From: Christiangramia flava JLT2011
GTDB lineage: Bacteria; Bacteroidota; Bacteroidia; Flavobacteriales; Flavobacteriaceae
Length of the DNA: 64,000 bases
NCBI RefSeq assembly: GCF_001951155.1
Contig: NZ_CP016359.1
Coordinates: forward strand, 1,636,001-1,700,000
Direction of reading: 5' to 3'
The notes beneath the pieces are model-generated. The model saw only the letters and a list, made by a program, of their open reading frames with translations, was not told where the DNA came from and did no database searches. Shown one piece after another: positions 17,120-26,500 of the stretch (the stretch's first letter is position 1; every line of letters begins with the position of its first letter). A program made the position numbers and the translations under genes.

Positions 17120-19870
17120 TTAATTCTGTTTAATGAGAGGAGTTAAGGTTACTGGTCCTAACAATCCTGAGGGAGTAGGAGACCATTTAGTTGCATCAAA
17201 TTTTTTATAATCCTTATCTACCATATTTATTTCATAAAAAATCTTCCATTCTTTACCTCTTTGCTCCAGATTTCTGATGCGGTTTGCAGCAAGATTAGTG
17301 ACCTCAACACGAATGCTGTTCTCTCCCGGTTTTAATTCATCTATTCTAAGCTGAAATGGATTAGACCAGGCCGTTCCTATAAATTTTTCATTAATCCATA
17401 CTTTAGCACTTTCACGAACATCTCCAAGCTCAAGAATCCATGCATCTGCATTTGAGTTCGGTTTTTCAAATTTCGAAGTGTAGGCTGCTGTTCCTGAAAA
17501 GGCTTCAGCTGTTTCGCTTAGTTCAACCCAGGATTCGGGCTCATCCATCCTAGAATTCTCAGGCAATTCAGGCCCTCCTTTTAAGAACTCGATATTCCAG
17601 GAATTATCAATCTCATATTTTATTGCCAATGTTTCATAATATGGCCATTCTACCAGATCTTCCGCAGGATCTGTTATAAGAAAAATAGATTCGCCAGGCA
17701 AGATTTTAGCTCTTACACTAATTCCGTTTTTCAGTTCTTGCAATTCAGCCAGGCCTTTTTCGCCGGTTTCTGGATTAAAAATTGCAACCACTTCTGAATT
17801 TACATTTAGCGGAAGGTATCCGTCAAAAGCTTTTAAAGTATGATTAACAACAAAATAGATTGTCTGGCCGTCCTTTTTCCTTCTAATAAATTTTAAGCCT
17901 GTCTCTACAAGGGTTTCAGGATAAATATTTATTTTTTTCAGGGTTGAAACAATATCTGTATCAGGTCTCGTCAGGTTTTGATTGGAGCTGATGAGTTGTT
18001 TAAGTTCTTTGTTTTTTGATTCGAATTGAAAAAGTCCAGGTATAGACTCCGGAATGCCTTTAAAAATAATACTTCCTCCTTCTTTTTTTAACTGAAGCAG
18101 TTTTTGTATAGTTTCCAGGGGCATCTTATCTGAGTCCGGAACTACAATACTTTTATAACTACCTCCCGGAAGTTGAATTTTACCATTTTTCACGGTGGCC
18201 TTCTTTATAAAATCATCAGAAATAAAATCCAGGCTATAACCCTTTTTCATCAAATCTGTGGCGGTGGTATAGAAGTCCCTTCCATATAACCATTCATTTA
18301 GGGAATGGATTTTAAATTGGAAAAAGAGCGAACCATCTAAATAATCATCCCAAACATCAAAAATCGGCCAGTAAAGCAGTAACTCGTTATCTGGTTTTCC
18401 AGATTGAAGCAGGGTCTGGCAATTAGTTAGAAAAGAAAGCATTGCCGGTGCATCTTCCCATATTGTATTTACCGGGGAAAAATTAACAGAGGCATAAAAC
18501 TTCCATCCCGGCCATTTGGCCCTTTCGGGAGAATAAGTAGTACCGTGAAAGAAGATATGGTTTATCCCGTTTAATAGTAATTCTTCCGTTTCAGGTTTAG
18601 TTTGCGATAGGGCGGTTTTAAAATGGTCACGTAACCAGGTGAAACTCTCGGAGGATGTTAATGGTTTGCCTGATATATGTGCTGCAGAGGATGAGAATTT
18701 TAACATTACCGGGTCTGCATCCCCCTCCCGGATATTGTTCGCTTCTCTCCGAAGTCCTGGAATATCAAAAGGCATGGATCCAAACGTTTCACACTCGGGA
18801 ATATCTGCTCCGGCATAAAGGTCAATGAGGTTACCGGGTGAACCGTGAGCCTGCAGTCGGGTTTTTAACTTTTTGCTGTGTGCCCATTCTGTCCAATCTT
18901 CTTCAAAATTGTAAAGCAACAATTCTGATATGGTCTGGCGATAATCACTCCTTACCCGGCTTGCTTTTTCATTATTTTTTTCTTCACTAATGAGCAAAGG
19001 CAAGAATGGCTTAAGATCATATCCCCGCCTATTATTAAATTCCTCAAAGAATTGAGGAGTGAAATCTGTACCATATACTTCGTAACTGTCATTAAATACT
19101 GCCCTTGGCTTATTATCCAAATGCTTAAAAGCCTCATCATAAGGCTCAATGTAATCCCGCAAAGCCTCGCTGGAATAGTGATCTAATGTAAAACCCTGAC
19201 CACCAGGAGCCGCTCTTTTTACTTTTTGTCCGGTTTTACCTGCAAACACGGCGTATATAACGAAATTCTCTTTTTTTGCTTTCCAGTTAAGATGATCATC
19301 ATTATTTAATATTGAAGAGAGGTCTTTATATGAGCCTTCATTGCCGTAGGCCAGTACATACAAAAGATCTGCAGGTTGTTTCTCTTTAGTAGTATCAGGA
19401 ATAATTTTTTGTTTTATACGCCTGCCTTTTTCCAATTCATATTTTCTCACCACAAGTTTTGTAGCAGCATATTCTCTTTCTACCTGTGGCCCGCCATATG
19501 GCCAGCCAGTTCCAAGGACCATGTCCACTCCCATCTCAAGACTGTCTGCCAATTCAATGGTATAATCTACAATTTCCAGCCATCCCGGGGATAAATGGTC
19601 TAAAAAATTTGCTTCTTCCCCTTTAACACCATAGATGGGTGTGATCTCAACCCCGCCAATCCCTGCGCTATCAAGAGCAATAAGATTCGTTCTTATGTTT
19701 TCCTTATCTACGGCATTACCCATCCACCACCAGCGAGTCCAAGGCTTAGAAAGATTTAAATTTTCAGAAGTTTGATCACTTACATGTTGCTGCGCATATG
19801 AGTTTGGAAAACAAAACAAGCTGAGATGTAACAGGAAAATAAACTTTTTCGGAAAGTTTTTAATATTCAT
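17120..19870 (-). CDS. GH106 alpha-L-rhamnosidase-like protein
   Basis: This 916-residue protein has a signal peptide (ending near NSYAQ). The N-terminal block WTRWWWMGNAVDKENI, then GIGGVEITPIYGVKG and LGTGWPYGGP, is the classic opening of GH106 catalytic domains. The C-terminal ~130 residues form a galactose-binding-like beta-sandwich (SAKVWINEKFIGTAW). GH106 enzymes remove alpha-L-rhamnose from pectic side chains or rhamnogalacturonan oligomers. It is the first gene of a leftward operon with GH105 and the esterase remnant, and its promoter carries the shared regulatory motif. At 916 residues it is shorter than the characterised ~1100-residue Bacteroides enzyme. Confidence 0.87.
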   Translation of the reverse strand: MNIKNFPKKFIFLLHLSLFCFPNSYAQQHVSDQTSENLNLSKPWTRWWWMGNAVDKENIRTNLIALDSAGIGGVEITPIYGVKGEEANFLDHLSPGWLEIVDYTIELADSLEMGVDMVLGTGWPYGGPQVEREYAATKLVVRKYELEKGRRIKQKIIPDTTKEKQPADLLYVLAYGNEGSYKDLSSILNNDDHLNWKAKKENFVIYAVFAGKTGQKVKRAAPGGQGFTLDHYSSEALRDYIEPYDEAFKHLDNKPRAVFNDSYEVYGTDFTPQFFEEFNNRRGYDLKPFLPLLISEEKNNEKASRVRSDYRQTISELLLYNFEEDWTEWAHSKKLKTRLQAHGSPGNLIDLYAGADIPECETFGSMPFDIPGLRREANNIREGDADPVMLKFSSSAAHISGKPLTSSESFTWLRDHFKTALSQTKPETEELLLNGINHIFFHGTTYSPERAKWPGWKFYASVNFSPVNTIWEDAPAMLSFLTNCQTLLQSGKPDNELLLYWPIFDVWDDYLDGSLFFQFKIHSLNEWLYGRDFYTTATDLMKKGYSLDFISDDFIKKATVKNGKIQLPGGSYKSIVVPDSDKMPLETIQKLLQLKKEGGSIIFKGIPESIPGLFQFESKNKELKQLISSNQNLTRPDTDIVSTLKKINIYPETLVETGLKFIRRKKDGQTIYFVVNHTLKAFDGYLPLNVNSEVVAIFNPETGEKGLAELQELKNGISVRAKILPGESIFLITDPAEDLVEWPYYETLAIKYEIDNSWNIEFLKGGPELPENSRMDEPESWVELSETAEAFSGTAAYTSKFEKPNSNADAWILELGDVRESAKVWINEKFIGTAWSNPFQLRIDELKPGENSIRVEVTNLAANRIRNLEQRGKEWKIFYEINMVDKDYKKFDATKWSPTPSGLLGPVTLTPLIKQN

Positions 19871-19990
19871 AGAAGAATCAATATTTAGGCTTTATTAGAA
19901 ATGAAATTTATTTTCAGTAGATATTGATAAGGCTAAAATAACCTTCCCTGAGCTCAAAAATATGGTTTAAGTAAAACGTCATCAAGGACA

Positions 19991-20036
19991 GAAAATTAAT
20001 TTAAAAACCAAATCTGTCTATCCTGTGCCGTCCTGT
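19991..20036 (-). promoter_or_regulatory. shared PUL promoter motif upstream of the GH106 operon
   Basis: On the minus strand ACAGGATA (20026-20019) is preceded 10 nt upstream by ACAGGACG (20036-20029). It is followed, exactly 28 nt from core start to box start, by TAATTTTC (19998-19991), a 7/8 match to TAnnTTTG. Confidence 0.65.
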
Positions 20037-20068
20037 CGCTAAGGCTGATAAGGTTTATAATTTGAGCA

Positions 20069-20114
20069 GCAGTAAAGTACAGGATGCAGTAAGGGGAAGG
20101 GTAGATTAAGTTTG
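20069..20114 (+). promoter_or_regulatory. shared PUL promoter motif upstream of the sulfatase
   Basis: GCAGTAAAGTACAGGATG covers 20069-20086, with the core ACAGGATG at 20079. A perfect TAAGTTTG -7 box (20107-20114) begins exactly 28 nt after the core start. The sulfatase ATG is 53 nt downstream. Confidence 0.7.
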
Positions 20115-20166
20115 AGCTATATCAATTTATTGTGAATTTTATCTATTTAAAATAATAGCTGCAGGA

Positions 20167-21564
20167 ATGAAGGTGTCTTTAACAAAATCTGGTTCAGTAA
20201 TAAATCTGGCAATTTTGGCCATCTTGTTTGGATTATTAGGATGTAAAAATTCTTTGACAGATGCTGAAAATATTTCTAGCAATTCCAGGCCTAATATTAT
20301 TTTGATCATTGCGGATGATGCAGGTTGGAACGATGTGGGTTACCACGGTTCAGAAATTAAAACTCCTAATATTGACAGCCTTGCAATAAACGGGATTCAG
20401 TTAAATCATTTTTATGCATATCCAACCTGCTCTCCATCCAGAGCAAGCTTATTAACCGGGATACCGGCAAGCCGAATGGGGATCGTTGCGCCAATTAGCG
20501 GTAAAAGCGAAATTTCACTGGCAGATACCATTCACACTTTGCCAAAGGTTTTAAAAGGTGAGGGATATGTCACAGCCCTGTTAGGAAAATGGCATTTAGG
20601 TCTTAGGCCGGAAAGTGGCCCTGGAGCTTATGGTTTCGATTACTCTTATGGATTTTTACATGGGCAGATAGATCAATATGCCCATACATATAAAAATGGG
20701 GATTCCAGCTGGCACGAAAATGGGAGTTTTATAGATGAAGAGGGTCATGTGACCGATCTTTTAGGTAAGGCCGCAATGAAGTATATACAACAAAAAAGTG
20801 CAGACAGCATACCTTTCTTCTTACAATTGGCTTATAGTGCGCCACATATTCCTTTGCAGGAGCCAGAGAAGTGGAAAGAAATGTATCGCGACGTGATTTT
20901 AGACAGTTCACGATTAGACTATGCTGCCGCGATGACTCATATGGACCATTCCATAGGAGAAATTCTTAAAGTGATCGGCGAAACAGGTATAGCAGATAAT
21001 ACGATAATAATTTTCATGAGCGACAATGGTGCCCAGGAGAGCTGGTATCCAAATACACAGTATAACGGTAAATATGGACCTAATGCTACACTGGGAAGTA
21101 ACTATCCCTTTAGAGGATTTAAAATGTCTAACTATGAAGGGGGAATTAGAGTTCCGGCAATAGTCTACTGGAAAAATAAACTCTCACCCGGAACCAATAA
21201 TAATTATATATCTGTTATAGACATTATGCCATCTATTTTGAACGTTGCGGGAACAAATAAAAATGTCCCCTATGTAGAAGGCAGGAATATGTGGAATGCT
21301 ATTGCTGAAAATAAAAATACTAATGATTTTATATATGTAAGAGGACATTTGCAGGAAAGTATCATCAAAAATTCCTGGAAACTTATTAGAACTAGGTATT
21401 TAAATGATTCTTCGGAATTGGAACTTTATAATCTCGAAAAAGATCCAGAAGAAAGTGATGAAAAATTTGTAGATGAACCAGAATTAGTTAGTGAGCTTCA
21501 AAAATTGCTTCAGGACCAGTTTAAACAAGATGCGGAAGAAGTGAACGTAGGCTTGGAAAACTGA
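20167..21564 (+). CDS. family S1 sulfatase, lipoprotein
   Basis: The protein has 465 residues. The N-terminus has a lipobox (ILFGLLGCKN), so it is probably anchored in a membrane facing the periplasm. ILIIADDAGWNDVG gives the first metal-binding Asp pair. CSPSRASLLTG is the C-x-P-S-R signature whose Cys becomes formylglycine, so a maturation enzyme is needed and is not in this window. LLGKWHLG, SAPHIPLQEP and FMSDNGAQ are further S1 blocks. It would remove sulfate esters from a glycan. A sulfatase is unusual in a pectin-type locus and suggests a sulfated rhamnose-containing substrate. It is divergent from the GH106 operon, and both promoters carry the same motif. Confidence 0.92.
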   Translation: MKVSLTKSGSVINLAILAILFGLLGCKNSLTDAENISSNSRPNIILIIADDAGWNDVGYHGSEIKTPNIDSLAINGIQLNHFYAYPTCSPSRASLLTGIPASRMGIVAPISGKSEISLADTIHTLPKVLKGEGYVTALLGKWHLGLRPESGPGAYGFDYSYGFLHGQIDQYAHTYKNGDSSWHENGSFIDEEGHVTDLLGKAAMKYIQQKSADSIPFFLQLAYSAPHIPLQEPEKWKEMYRDVILDSSRLDYAAAMTHMDHSIGEILKVIGETGIADNTIIIFMSDNGAQESWYPNTQYNGKYGPNATLGSNYPFRGFKMSNYEGGIRVPAIVYWKNKLSPGTNNNYISVIDIMPSILNVAGTNKNVPYVEGRNMWNAIAENKNTNDFIYVRGHLQESIIKNSWKLIRTRYLNDSSELELYNLEKDPEESDEKFVDEPELVSELQKLLQDQFKQDAEEVNVGLEN

Positions 21565-21652
21565 GAAAGTTTAAAATAATTCATTCTAAACTAAATTTTT
21601 CTTAAAAAATTCATGTTTAAATCATCAAAAAAGTAAAAAATTTAAGATTTAT

Positions 21653-21698
21653 CCAGTACAGTACAGGATACCTTACAGGGTAGCATTAAATATATTTG
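21653..21698 (+). promoter_or_regulatory. shared PUL promoter motif upstream of susC
   Basis: CCAGTACAGTACAGGATA covers 21653-21670, with the core at 21663. TATATTTG (21691-21698), a perfect -7 box, starts exactly 28 nt after the core. A second copy of the core, ACAGGGTA at 21675-21682, lies 12 nt downstream of the first. A second possible -7 box, TAGATTTG, is at 21705-21712. Confidence 0.72.
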
Positions 21699-21726
21699 AA
21701 ACTATAGATTTGAATAATTTTTAATG

Positions 21727-21736
21727 TAATCGATTG
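21727..21736 (+). promoter_or_regulatory. TAATCGATTG element in the susC leader
   Basis: This near-palindrome resembles half-conserved LacI-family operators. The same ten bases occur at the kduI start (53731-53740). A second shared string, GAGTGATAAT, lies at 21811-21820 here and at 53691-53700 there. No LacI-type gene is in the window. Confidence 0.35.
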
Positions 21737-21848
21737 AAAAAAGGGCTTACAAGGATTCTGATCATAAAAACTCAGTGATCTTCTTCCGGAAATCGAATCC
21801 GATTAAAAATGAGTGATAATACTGGAAAGGTTAACTAAACATTAAATT

Positions 21849-24830
21849 ATGGAACAAAAAAAATTTTCTTTTCAGACAGCGGTATTTCTATTTACCATGG
21901 TCTTTTTTCTGAATAGTTATGCACAGCAAAACCCGGTAACCGGGAAGGTGACATCGTCTGATGGTATGCCAATACCCGGGGTGAATATTATTCAGAAAGG
22001 AACTTCGAATGGAGTGGTTACAGATTTTGATGGAATTTATTCTATAGTACTTGAGGAAGATGCAGATCAGGTACTGGTGTATTCATTTATAGGGTTTCAG
22101 TCTAAAGAAGAGGCGGTTAATAAAAGGTCTAACATAGACGTTACACTAAGTGATGGTGGTTCTCTTGATGAAGTAGTGGTTATTGGGTATGGTACACAAA
22201 AGCGAAGTGATGTTACCGGTGCCATTTCCTCCATTAGCGCGGAAAGTATTCAAGATGCCCCTCCAGTTGCGCCAGAACAAATTTTACAGGGTAAAGTCAC
22301 TGGGGTGAATATCGTTCAGAATAGCGGTCAGCCCGGTGCAGCTTCCACTGTAAGAATTAGAGGGATAAGTTCTATCTCTGCGGGTAATAATCCATTATAT
22401 GTTGTAGACGGGGTGCCTTTACAATTTGGTAGTGCAAATAATTCGGTTCAATTAGGATCCCAGGGAGGGACTACTGCCTTTTCTAATGAGGTGGCCAACC
22501 CTTTGAATATTATTAATCCAGCAGATATTCAAAGTATCGATGTGCTTAAGGATGCCTCTGCAACTGCCATTTATGGATCCAGAGGAGCTAATGGAGTAAT
22601 TATAATTACCACTAAAAATAAAGAAGGATTAGGTGAAACAATTACTTATGATAATTATTTTGGAATAGCAAACGTTAGGGAAACCCTGCCATTTCTCTCG
22701 GCAGCTCAATACCGGGAATATGCCGAAAGCATAAATGAACCTTATCCAGACCTTGGTGCGAATACCAATTGGCAGGAGGAAATATTCAGATCGGCATTCT
22801 CTCAAAATCATAACCTTTCTTTCTCAGGAGGTTCTAAAACCACAAAATTTCGAGCTTCATTTGGTTATACCTCACAAGAGGGGGTTATCCTTTCCAATGA
22901 ATTGAAAAAATATACCGGTAGGTTTAACGGTACACATAGAGCTCTGGATGACCGCTTAAGAATTGGAATAAACATGACCTATGCCAATTTAGAGGATGAC
23001 AAAGTAGCAATATCTTCCAGTATAAATAATGAAGGAGGTAATATTCTGAAGGATGCTTTACGCTGGGCCCCAACATTGCCTGTTTACAATGATGATGGAA
23101 GCTTCTATCAGGTTGGAGAGCTAAGAATCAATCCGGTTTCGTGGGTGGAAGTAGAAGACCTTAATCAAACCGACTATTTCATAGGAAATACTGATGTTAA
23201 ATTTGATCTTCTTGAAAGTTTGACCTTTGGTTTAAATCTAGGGTATTCCAATGAAAGAGTAGATCGCTATACTTTGGCACCAGAAACACATCCTTCTGCC
23301 GAATCTGAAGGAGGTCGTGCCTCGATAAGCAAGTTTAAAAATACCACTGCACTTATAGAAACGACTCTTAATTATGATAAGCAGATCAATGAAGATAATT
23401 ATCTCAGTATGTTGGTAGGGTATTCCTTCCAGAGATTTCAAAATGAAAATACCTTTACTCAGGCGAACCAGTTTGTTTCTACGGCTACCAAATGGAATTT
23501 AATCCAGTCTGGTAATACCCTGGCCAATACATCTTTCAAAGAAGCAAACAGGTTGGCTTCTTATTATGGTAGAATTAATTATAAGCTTAAAGACAGGTAC
23601 CTTTTAACTTTTACCCTGCGAAGAGATGGATCCAGCAGGTTTGGAGAAAATAATAGGTGGGGAACTTTTCCATCGGGAGCCTTCGCATATAATATTTCCA
23701 ATGAAGATTTTATGGAAGGCAGTGAAATTAGTAACCTGAAATTTAGACTTGGGTATGGAATTACCGGTAACCAGGAGATTCCGAATAATCTATATAGGGA
23801 GCAACTGTCTATTAGTGGTTCTAGTGTATATGTTTTTGGAGGACAGGCCGTACCCAGTGTATTGCCTACTAACTATGCAAATCCTGATTTGCAGTGGGAA
23901 GAAACAAGCCAGTTTAATATTGGGGTTGATTTTGGAATTTTTGATCAAAGACTTACAGGAACTATTGATTATTACCAGAAACAAACGGATAATCTATTAT
24001 TGAATTTTTCCACTGCTGCACCTTCTGTGGTTACCTCGCAATGGGCAAACGTAGGGGCTGTTGAAAATAAAGGTTTTGAATTTGGTATTACCGGCGATAT
24101 ATTTAGCAGTGATGACTTTAGCTGGACATCAAACCTTAACTTTTCTACCAATAAGAACGAAGTAAAAAGTCTTTCAAACGAAAACTTTCAACGCGATGAA
24201 ATAAGAACGGTAGATGGATCGGGAGTGGTTGGCTTCCAGACAGGTATTCAAATAATTCGCCCGGGCTTGCCAATTGGTTCATTTTACGGTAGAAAATTTA
24301 CAGGGCTCGATGCCGAGGGAATGGAAACTTTCCTTGACGAAGATAATGATGGGCAGGCAGATCTTCTTGTAATAGGTGATGCTAATCCTGATGTAGTATA
24401 CGGCTTTAATAATAATTTTAGATTTAAGCAATTTGATGCTGCGATCAATCTTCGAGGTGTACTGGGAAATGATATTTATAATAATACTGCTGCCGAATTT
24501 TCTTACCCGGTTTCGGCTCCGGGATTAAATGTGCTGGAATCTGCTCTTACTAATGGAACCAGCAGAGAGGAACAAGCAGAGTATTCATCTAGGTGGTTAG
24601 AAGATGGAAGTTATCTTCGGTTAGATAATATGAGTGTGGGTTATACTTTTAATACAGAGAATCTCGCATTATTAAAAAAAGCTAGAATCTATATTACCGG
24701 TAAAAATCTTTTCGTGATAACAGATTACTCTGGTTATGATCCTGAAGTGAATACCAGGGCCTTTGGAGTAGACTACCTGGCTTATCCAAGACCTACTACA
24801 TTCTTAATAGGAGGCAGTGTAACATTTTAA
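21849..24830 (+). CDS. SusC/RagA-type TonB-linked outer membrane transporter
   Basis: This 993-residue protein has a signal peptide (ending near LNSYAQQ), a carboxypeptidase-like domain (PVTGKVTSSDGMPIPGVNIIQKG split across residues ~29-50) and a TonB-box-like region. The SusC hallmark DEVVVIGYGTQKRSDVTGA follows, then a plug with IYGSRGANGVIIITTK, and a 22-strand barrel. It ends FLIGGSVTF, with the terminal Phe needed for outer membrane insertion. It would import rhamnogalacturonan oligosaccharides together with the SusD protein 18 nt downstream. Its promoter carries the shared motif. There is no extra N-terminal signalling domain, so it is not of the anti-sigma-coupled type. Confidence 0.95.
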   Translation: MEQKKFSFQTAVFLFTMVFFLNSYAQQNPVTGKVTSSDGMPIPGVNIIQKGTSNGVVTDFDGIYSIVLEEDADQVLVYSFIGFQSKEEAVNKRSNIDVTLSDGGSLDEVVVIGYGTQKRSDVTGAISSISAESIQDAPPVAPEQILQGKVTGVNIVQNSGQPGAASTVRIRGISSISAGNNPLYVVDGVPLQFGSANNSVQLGSQGGTTAFSNEVANPLNIINPADIQSIDVLKDASATAIYGSRGANGVIIITTKNKEGLGETITYDNYFGIANVRETLPFLSAAQYREYAESINEPYPDLGANTNWQEEIFRSAFSQNHNLSFSGGSKTTKFRASFGYTSQEGVILSNELKKYTGRFNGTHRALDDRLRIGINMTYANLEDDKVAISSSINNEGGNILKDALRWAPTLPVYNDDGSFYQVGELRINPVSWVEVEDLNQTDYFIGNTDVKFDLLESLTFGLNLGYSNERVDRYTLAPETHPSAESEGGRASISKFKNTTALIETTLNYDKQINEDNYLSMLVGYSFQRFQNENTFTQANQFVSTATKWNLIQSGNTLANTSFKEANRLASYYGRINYKLKDRYLLTFTLRRDGSSRFGENNRWGTFPSGAFAYNISNEDFMEGSEISNLKFRLGYGITGNQEIPNNLYREQLSISGSSVYVFGGQAVPSVLPTNYANPDLQWEETSQFNIGVDFGIFDQRLTGTIDYYQKQTDNLLLNFSTAAPSVVTSQWANVGAVENKGFEFGITGDIFSSDDFSWTSNLNFSTNKNEVKSLSNENFQRDEIRTVDGSGVVGFQTGIQIIRPGLPIGSFYGRKFTGLDAEGMETFLDEDNDGQADLLVIGDANPDVVYGFNNNFRFKQFDAAINLRGVLGNDIYNNTAAEFSYPVSAPGLNVLESALTNGTSREEQAEYSSRWLEDGSYLRLDNMSVGYTFNTENLALLKKARIYITGKNLFVITDYSGYDPEVNTRAFGVDYLAYPRPTTFLIGGSVTF

Positions 24831-24848
24831 TAAAATAAAGAAGTGATT

Positions 24849-26414
24849 ATGAAAACAATTGATATAAAATTTAGGATAAAACTAATCATGGGAGCCATGG
24901 TCATGCTCGTACTGGGTTCCTGTTCGCTGGAAGAAGAGACCTATTCAATCTATACACCTGAGACATTTTATTCTAATGATTTCCAGGTACTCTCATCACT
25001 CTCCGGTATTTACAGGAACTTCGCGGGAATCACTGGGATGGGTGTTGAATATCGTACCTTAGAGTTATCTGCAGATCAAGTGGTAGTCCAGGCCAAGATC
25101 CAGGGCTGGTGGGGAGGAGATAATTTCTGGCAATTAATGGAACATGACTGGAATCCAGACCATGCTTATATTGGGGGCACCTGGGATACTTTCTTTAGAA
25201 CCGTAGGGCAGACTAATGCTCTTTTAAACTCACTGGAGGGTTCTAATTTAGATGTAACCGGTCCAATTGGAGAATTGAGGTCTCTAAGAGCATATGCCTA
25301 TTTCTTCCTTATGGACTTATTTGGAAATGTGCCAATATTTACTGAACCTAAAGTTGACCCGCTCAATCTGCCTACACAAAATTCTCGCCTTGAAGTCTTT
25401 GAATTTGTAACCTCTGAGCTAAAAGCTGCTGCTGAAGTTCTTCCGTCAAAATCGGAAGCTGGAAGTGATTATTATGGTAGAATAACTAAGGAAGCAGCAT
25501 GGTCGTTACTGGCTACGATTTACTTGAATGCCGAAGTTTATACCGGAACCGCGATGAATGATGAAGCTGAAGAGTATGCAGATAAGGTAATTAATTCTGG
25601 AAATTATAGTCTTTTACCTAATTTCTTCGACAACTTTGTGCCAGATAACCAAAATAATGCTGAATTTATTTTTGGAGCTGTTTATTCGCCGGATGTCGCC
25701 GGTGGAATAGGGCATCCATTAGTTCAAAAAGTTCTTCCTGGTATCTCGGGTGGTTTATTTGGATTGCCTTATACCCCGCAAAATGGTTTTGCAACCCGAC
25801 CTTCTATTTATAATGCCTATACCGATGAGGATATAAGAAAGGATGTATTTATTGGTTATGGCCCTCTCATTGATCCTCGAAATGGAGAAACCGTGATGGT
25901 AGAAAGGATCGTGCCAGATAATAATTCAGCTCTTTATGTTCCCGGAGTTTCCAGTGAAGGCCCTGTGCCTTACGAAATAATCCCGGCTACCGGTATTAGA
26001 AGTCAGCCTATGAATGCAGGTTTAAAATGGATAAAATGGCAACTTGATCCTAATACCCAGGGAGGAAATGCAGGTAATGACATCGCTTTTATTCGCTACG
26101 CAGATATTCTATTAATAAAAGCAGAAGCAATGGCAAGACAGGGAGACCTTGAAGGAGCCAAGGACTATGTTAATATGGTTCGGGAACGAAGCAATGCAGA
26201 GCCTTTCACCTCTATTACCTTAGAAGATATTCTTGAGGAAAGGAATCGCGAGTTGGCTTTTGAAATGACCCGAAGAAGGGATTTAATAAGATTTGGGAAG
26301 TTTACTGACGCCTGGGAATGGAAACCTGCTTCTGAGCCTTTTAGAACCATGTATCCTATACCACAGTCAGCTCTTAATGCTAACCCGAATTTACAGCAGA
26401 ATCCCGGTTATTAA
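24849..26414 (+). CDS. SusD/RagB-type glycan-binding lipoprotein
   Basis: The start is the ATG at 24849, two codons inside a longer GTG-initiated frame. The lipobox MLVLGSCSLEEE follows a short hydrophobic segment. The body has the TPR-like helices and C-terminal blocks of SusD proteins: LRSLRAYAYFFLMDLFGNVPIF, KEAAWSLLATIYLNAEVY, FIRYADILLIKAEAMARQGD, and a near-terminal RRRDLIRFGKF with YPIPQSALNANPNLQQNPGY. It caps the SusC transporter and binds its glycan at the cell surface. A strong terminator follows, separating the susCD pair from the enzyme genes. Confidence 0.94.
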   Translation: MKTIDIKFRIKLIMGAMVMLVLGSCSLEEETYSIYTPETFYSNDFQVLSSLSGIYRNFAGITGMGVEYRTLELSADQVVVQAKIQGWWGGDNFWQLMEHDWNPDHAYIGGTWDTFFRTVGQTNALLNSLEGSNLDVTGPIGELRSLRAYAYFFLMDLFGNVPIFTEPKVDPLNLPTQNSRLEVFEFVTSELKAAAEVLPSKSEAGSDYYGRITKEAAWSLLATIYLNAEVYTGTAMNDEAEEYADKVINSGNYSLLPNFFDNFVPDNQNNAEFIFGAVYSPDVAGGIGHPLVQKVLPGISGGLFGLPYTPQNGFATRPSIYNAYTDEDIRKDVFIGYGPLIDPRNGETVMVERIVPDNNSALYVPGVSSEGPVPYEIIPATGIRSQPMNAGLKWIKWQLDPNTQGGNAGNDIAFIRYADILLIKAEAMARQGDLEGAKDYVNMVRERSNAEPFTSITLEDILEERNRELAFEMTRRRDLIRFGKFTDAWEWKPASEPFRTMYPIPQSALNANPNLQQNPGY

Positions 26415-26452
26415 TAATTGAATTAGTTTTTATATAGTTTAGTTGGATTGTG

Positions 26453-26483
26453 AAAAAGGGCCGTTTTTTAAAGGCCCTTTTTT
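26453..26483 (+). terminator. intrinsic terminator after susD
   Basis: AAAAAGGGCC (26453-26462) pairs with GGCCCTTTTT (26473-26482) around a 10-nt loop and is followed by T. It lies 18 nt before the next ATG and probably lowers expression of the enzyme genes relative to susCD. Confidence 0.8.
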
Positions 26484-26500
26484 GTTTCAAAATTATAAAT

